From: an uncultured Bacteroidota bacterium
GTDB taxonomy: Bacteria; Bacteroidota; Bacteroidia; Chitinophagales; Chitinophagaceae
Direction: 5' to 3'
Length of the DNA stretch: 64,000 nt
NCBI GenBank assembly: GCA_903905065.1
Contig: CAIVEW010000044.1
Span: 186,001-250,000, forward strand
Shown here: piece by piece, positions 62,047 through 64,000 of the stretch
Layout: every line of letters begins with the position of its first letter
How positions within the stretch are numbered: position 1 is the first letter of the stretch
Notes under the pieces: model-generated
Told to the model about the DNA's origin: nothing
Database searches by the model: none
What the model saw: only the letters and a program-made list of their open reading frames with translations
Program-made: the position numbers and the translations under genes

Positions 62047-62337
62047 TTATTGTTCCAGCGCGAAGAATTTGAACACATCGCGCGTTATTATTTTACAATT
62101 TTCCGCATACTGGTTCAGTGTGCAGCTTATGCGCTTCAGCCGCACGGGCAGTATGTCTTTCTCTTTCTTTTCCAGGTCCATACGTATCAGCACATTGTCA
62201 TCGCCGGTAACGTCGCCCTCCAGGCTGTCAAATACACTGTTCGCAAAATCTTTGTCTGCGCCCAGGTAAAAGGTACTGGTCTCCAGCATGCCTTGCATTG
62301 TCCTTATGCTTACTACTATGTTATACACCGTGTCCAC
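62047..62337 (-). CDS. Small cytosolic protein of unknown function
   Basis: 96 residues from a GTG at 62337, which immediately follows the TAA of the upstream lipoprotein gene (one base between), suggesting translational coupling. Mixed alpha/beta (YNIVVSIRTMQGMLETSTFY, VLIRMDLEKKEKDILPVRLK). No family recognised. An internal ATG 13 codons in is the alternative start. Confidence 0.6.
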   Translation of the reverse strand: MDTVYNIVVSIRTMQGMLETSTFYLGADKDFANSVFDSLEGDVTGDDNVLIRMDLEKKEKDILPVRLKRISCTLNQYAENCKIITRDVFKFFALEQ

Positions 62338-62338
62338 T

Positions 62339-62836
62339 TTACATGCGTTGAGGGGTTAAAATTTCGGTTTTGTTTCCAAGCCGGGGAAATTCGCCCAACA
62401 GAGAACTCCCCAGGGAGTCCAGCCGGCGCATTATTGCTCCCATATCGAAATTTGTGTTTCCCCATGTTTGCATGAGCTCGCCGGGGCTGGTGAGCTCGTT
62501 GTAAAACAAGCTATCATTCCATACATCAGTGCCGAAGCGTTGCGTGAAAAAAGAAGGAAAGTCGCCGAATTGCTTTCCGAATGCATTCATGATACTGTCT
62601 GTCTCTGCATCATTGGTTACCGCACCCTTGCTGGAATATGACCATGAATAAGTGCTGTCGTAGCCTACCAGGTTGCCATTATCGTCATAGCGTTTATTCA
62701 CCTTCCAGCTCGCCTGTGGTTTGTTTTGCGTGGTTGTGTCCTGCGGCGATGAAAAGTCTTTTTTTCTTTCCCCTTCCTGGGCGTGGCAGCCCGTAAAAGT
62801 GATCACTAATAACGCTGCCAAAAATGTCTTTTTCAT
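62339..62836 (-). CDS. Lipoprotein of unknown function
   Basis: 165 residues from ATG 62836 (ATG 62863 adds nine). Signal with lipobox TFTGC, then a polar region. SWKVNKRYDDNGNLVGYDST is followed by SYSWSY, an MORN/YD-like word often seen in Bacteroidota secreted proteins. Possibly processed and anchored in the envelope. First gene of the trio with 62047-62337 and 61477-61998. Confidence 0.65.
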   Translation of the reverse strand: MKKTFLAALLVITFTGCHAQEGERKKDFSSPQDTTTQNKPQASWKVNKRYDDNGNLVGYDSTYSWSYSSKGAVTNDAETDSIMNAFGKQFGDFPSFFTQRFGTDVWNDSLFYNELTSPGELMQTWGNTNFDMGAIMRRLDSLGSSLLGEFPRLGNKTEILTPQRM

Positions 62837-62860
62837 GATCTGTAAGTTTTTCCTGTTTAG

Positions 62861-62892
62861 CAAAAACAGGCGGCGTATTGCTACACCGCCTG
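62861..62892 (-). terminator. Terminator of hsp20
   Basis: CAGGCGG...CCGCCTG stem (62867-62877 with 6282-92, one mismatch, TTGC loop) followed by a T run on the minus strand. It begins about 40 bases after the hsp20 stop. Confidence 0.8.
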
Positions 62893-62930
62893 CATAGTTT
62901 TTCTGATTTGCTCTTTTATTTCCCTTGCCT

Positions 62931-63407
62931 TTATTTTATCTCTATCGTGCGGGAAAGTGTTTGCTCTCCTTCTTTTTTCGGCAGGCTCAGGTGCAGAATG
63001 CCATCGGTGTACTGGGCATTGATCTTGCTGGCATCTATAGCCTCATCAAGGCTAAACGTGCGATTGAACGACTGTTTCCGGTACTCCCTGCGCAGCCAGC
63101 CGTCGTGCTTATCTTGCTGGTTTTGCTCGTCCTGATGCTCAAAGCTCACGGTAAGCGTGTCGCCATGCACGTTCACTTTAAAATCTTCTTTTTTAAGGCC
63201 CGGAGCCACCAGTTCCAGTTCGTAGCTCTTGTCGGTCTCCTGCACGTTCACAGGTACGCTCACATTCCGGGCTACGTTGCTGAAGCCCCAGAAGTCGTCA
63301 TCAAATAAGCGGTTCACATTGTTCTGGAAAATCTTGTCTACCAGGCCGCTGAAAGTGTTTACTGGCACTTGGCCATTGCCGTTTGTTTTTCTTACTAGCG
63401 TGTTCAT
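62931..63407 (-). CDS. Small heat shock protein, Hsp20/alpha-crystallin family
   Basis: 158 residues. ATP-independent holdase. The alpha-crystallin domain is about 50-145 (SVPVNVQETDKSYELELVAP, FKVNVHGDTLTVSFEH), with the hallmark A-x-I/V-x-x-G-V/I-L equivalent INAQYTDGILHLSLPK near the end. The C-terminal IEIK is the short extension motif region. Starts at ATG 63407. No chaperone partner nearby. Confidence 0.95.
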   Translation of the reverse strand: MNTLVRKTNGNGQVPVNTFSGLVDKIFQNNVNRLFDDDFWGFSNVARNVSVPVNVQETDKSYELELVAPGLKKEDFKVNVHGDTLTVSFEHQDEQNQQDKHDGWLRREYRKQSFNRTFSLDEAIDASKINAQYTDGILHLSLPKKEGEQTLSRTIEIK

Positions 63408-63569
63408 AATGTGTTGTTTTTTTACCCAAAAAACATCAAACGAAATGCCAATGCAGAAAAATGAAAATCTGGCACCGAAAACTGAAAATATTTCAGAATC
63501 GCAAGGACAAATTGAAACATAGCATGACAGTTAACAATATTTTAAAAGTATTAATGGCGCAATGGCTGA

Positions 63570-63698
63570 ATTATAAGTGGTGGCCGCGCCCTGATGGGGC
63601 TGTTCTTCGGCTATGATGCCACCAATATGGCCAAGGATAGTGGTGTGACGATGACGGGTTATAATGTTGGGGTGAAGTGGACTTATATTTTTATGTAG
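63570..63698 (+). pseudogene. C-terminal remnant of an outer-membrane beta-barrel-like protein
   Basis: An open segment with no plausible upstream start encodes GLFFGYDATNMAKDSGVTMT then GYNVGVKWTYIFM-stop. The alternating pattern and aromatic end look like the last strands of a barrel protein. A stop codon lies in frame just upstream (63567-63569). Only about 43 codons remain, so the gene is truncated. Confidence 0.4.
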
Positions 63699-63764
63699 GG
63701 AAAATATTGCTGTTAAATTTACGATTCAGAAAGACTGGTTTTATTGTTGTGATAGTAAAATTCT

Positions 63765-63772
63765 TAATTTTG
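63765..63772 (+). promoter_or_regulatory. -7 element of the right-edge antitoxin gene
   Basis: TAATTTTG matches TAnnTTTG exactly. ATTG at 63743-63746 is 18 bases upstream. The start codon at 63796 is 23 bases downstream. Confidence 0.55.
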
Positions 63773-63795
63773 AATGACTGAACAAATCGCAAAAA

Positions 63796-64000
63796 ATGAA
63801 AGCGGCTGAATTAAGATCTGACCTGCTTCATAAAATTGAAGAGTTGAATTTCAATCAACTCAAAGATATTTATGGGTTGTTTCAAAATTATCTCAATAGT
63901 AAGGAGTCTGTGGAAGATTGGGACGAACTAACACTGCCGCAGCAAAAAAAAATAAAAGCAGGTATTGAGCAGGACAATGCTGGAAATACAAAGCCTGTTG
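63796..64000 (+). CDS. Antitoxin of a RelE/ParE-type addiction module (runs off the window)
   Basis: 68 codons visible, no stop. MKAAELRSDLLHKIEELNFN is a helical N-terminus, then VEDWDELTLPQQKKIKAGIE ending QDNAGNTKPV at the edge. The WDELT..QQK.I..GI.Q...G....P pattern is that of small Bacteroidota antitoxins encoded just before a RelE/ParE toxin, which would lie to the right of the window. Confidence 0.7.
   Translation, partial: MKAAELRSDLLHKIEELNFNQLKDIYGLFQNYLNSKESVEDWDELTLPQQKKIKAGIEQDNAGNTKPV

Overview
The window looks like a chromosomal segment of a Bacteroidota bacterium, most likely Chitinophagaceae-like (the family is inference). Evidence: three proteins end in type IX secretion (T9SS) sorting domains; there is a TonB-dependent receptor with an N-terminal carboxypeptidase-regulatory-like domain, a DUF2795 protein and a methyltransferase/ketoacyl-synthase pair of the kind found near flexirubin or aryl-polyene loci. 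Start codons lack Shine-Dalgarno sequences, while several are closely preceded by the Bacteroidota -7 element TAnnTTTG. No rRNA, tRNA, CRISPR array, prophage or intact insertion sequence was recognised.

Layout. 1-2.9 kb: 3' end of glnS, a decayed Xre/ParS-type antitoxin, ridA diverging from tsaB, and an ArsR-type regulator. 3.1-4.9 kb: methyltransferase plus a ketoacyl-synthase-like protein. 5.0-8.5 kb: two paralogous 172-residue secreted proteins bracketing a small membrane protein and a TPR adenylate cyclase. 8.6-15.2 kb: RND efflux locus (unknown protein, permease, adaptor, outer-membrane channel). 15.3-17.8 kb: PAS histidine kinase with a CheY-like partner. 18-21.8 kb: small membrane and lipoproteins, CsaA, diheme cytochrome c, RuvB. 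21.9-25.7 kb: DUF349 protein and an Omp85-like barrel. 25.8-29.3 kb: a four-gene minus-strand cluster (secreted protein, membrane protein, sensor kinase, NarL-type regulator), with its first two genes AT-rich. 30-38 kb: GHL10 hydrolase, TMTC-like membrane TPR protein, alpha/beta hydrolase coupled to a receiver protein, TPR protein, glycosyltransferase.

38-47.4 kb is one 3118-residue T9SS cargo protein: two related beta-helix modules, about 20 tandem Ig-like repeats of 77-79 residues, four further modules and a sorting domain. 47.5-64 kb: aldo/keto reductase, a broken YoeB toxin behind an intact antitoxin, a HipA-like kinase/DUF3037 pair directly downstream of a T9SS kelch-like protein, a PrxQ-type peroxiredoxin, a third T9SS cargo, a LOG protein, DUF2795, a LolD-like ATPase, a Crp/Fnr regulator next to a TonB receptor with two matching palindromes between them, a 2OG-Fe(II) oxygenase, three unknown proteins, Hsp20, a beta-barrel remnant and an antitoxin running off the right edge.

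Most of the window is ordinary core and envelope biology. The points most worth following are the giant repeat protein, whose adjacent repeats are nearly identical in protein but heavily divergent at synonymous sites; the HipA-like/DUF3037 module; the twin operators at the Crp/Fnr-TonB junction; the AT-rich secreted/membrane/two-component cluster; and several toxin-antitoxin remnants together with families of short palindromic repeats.
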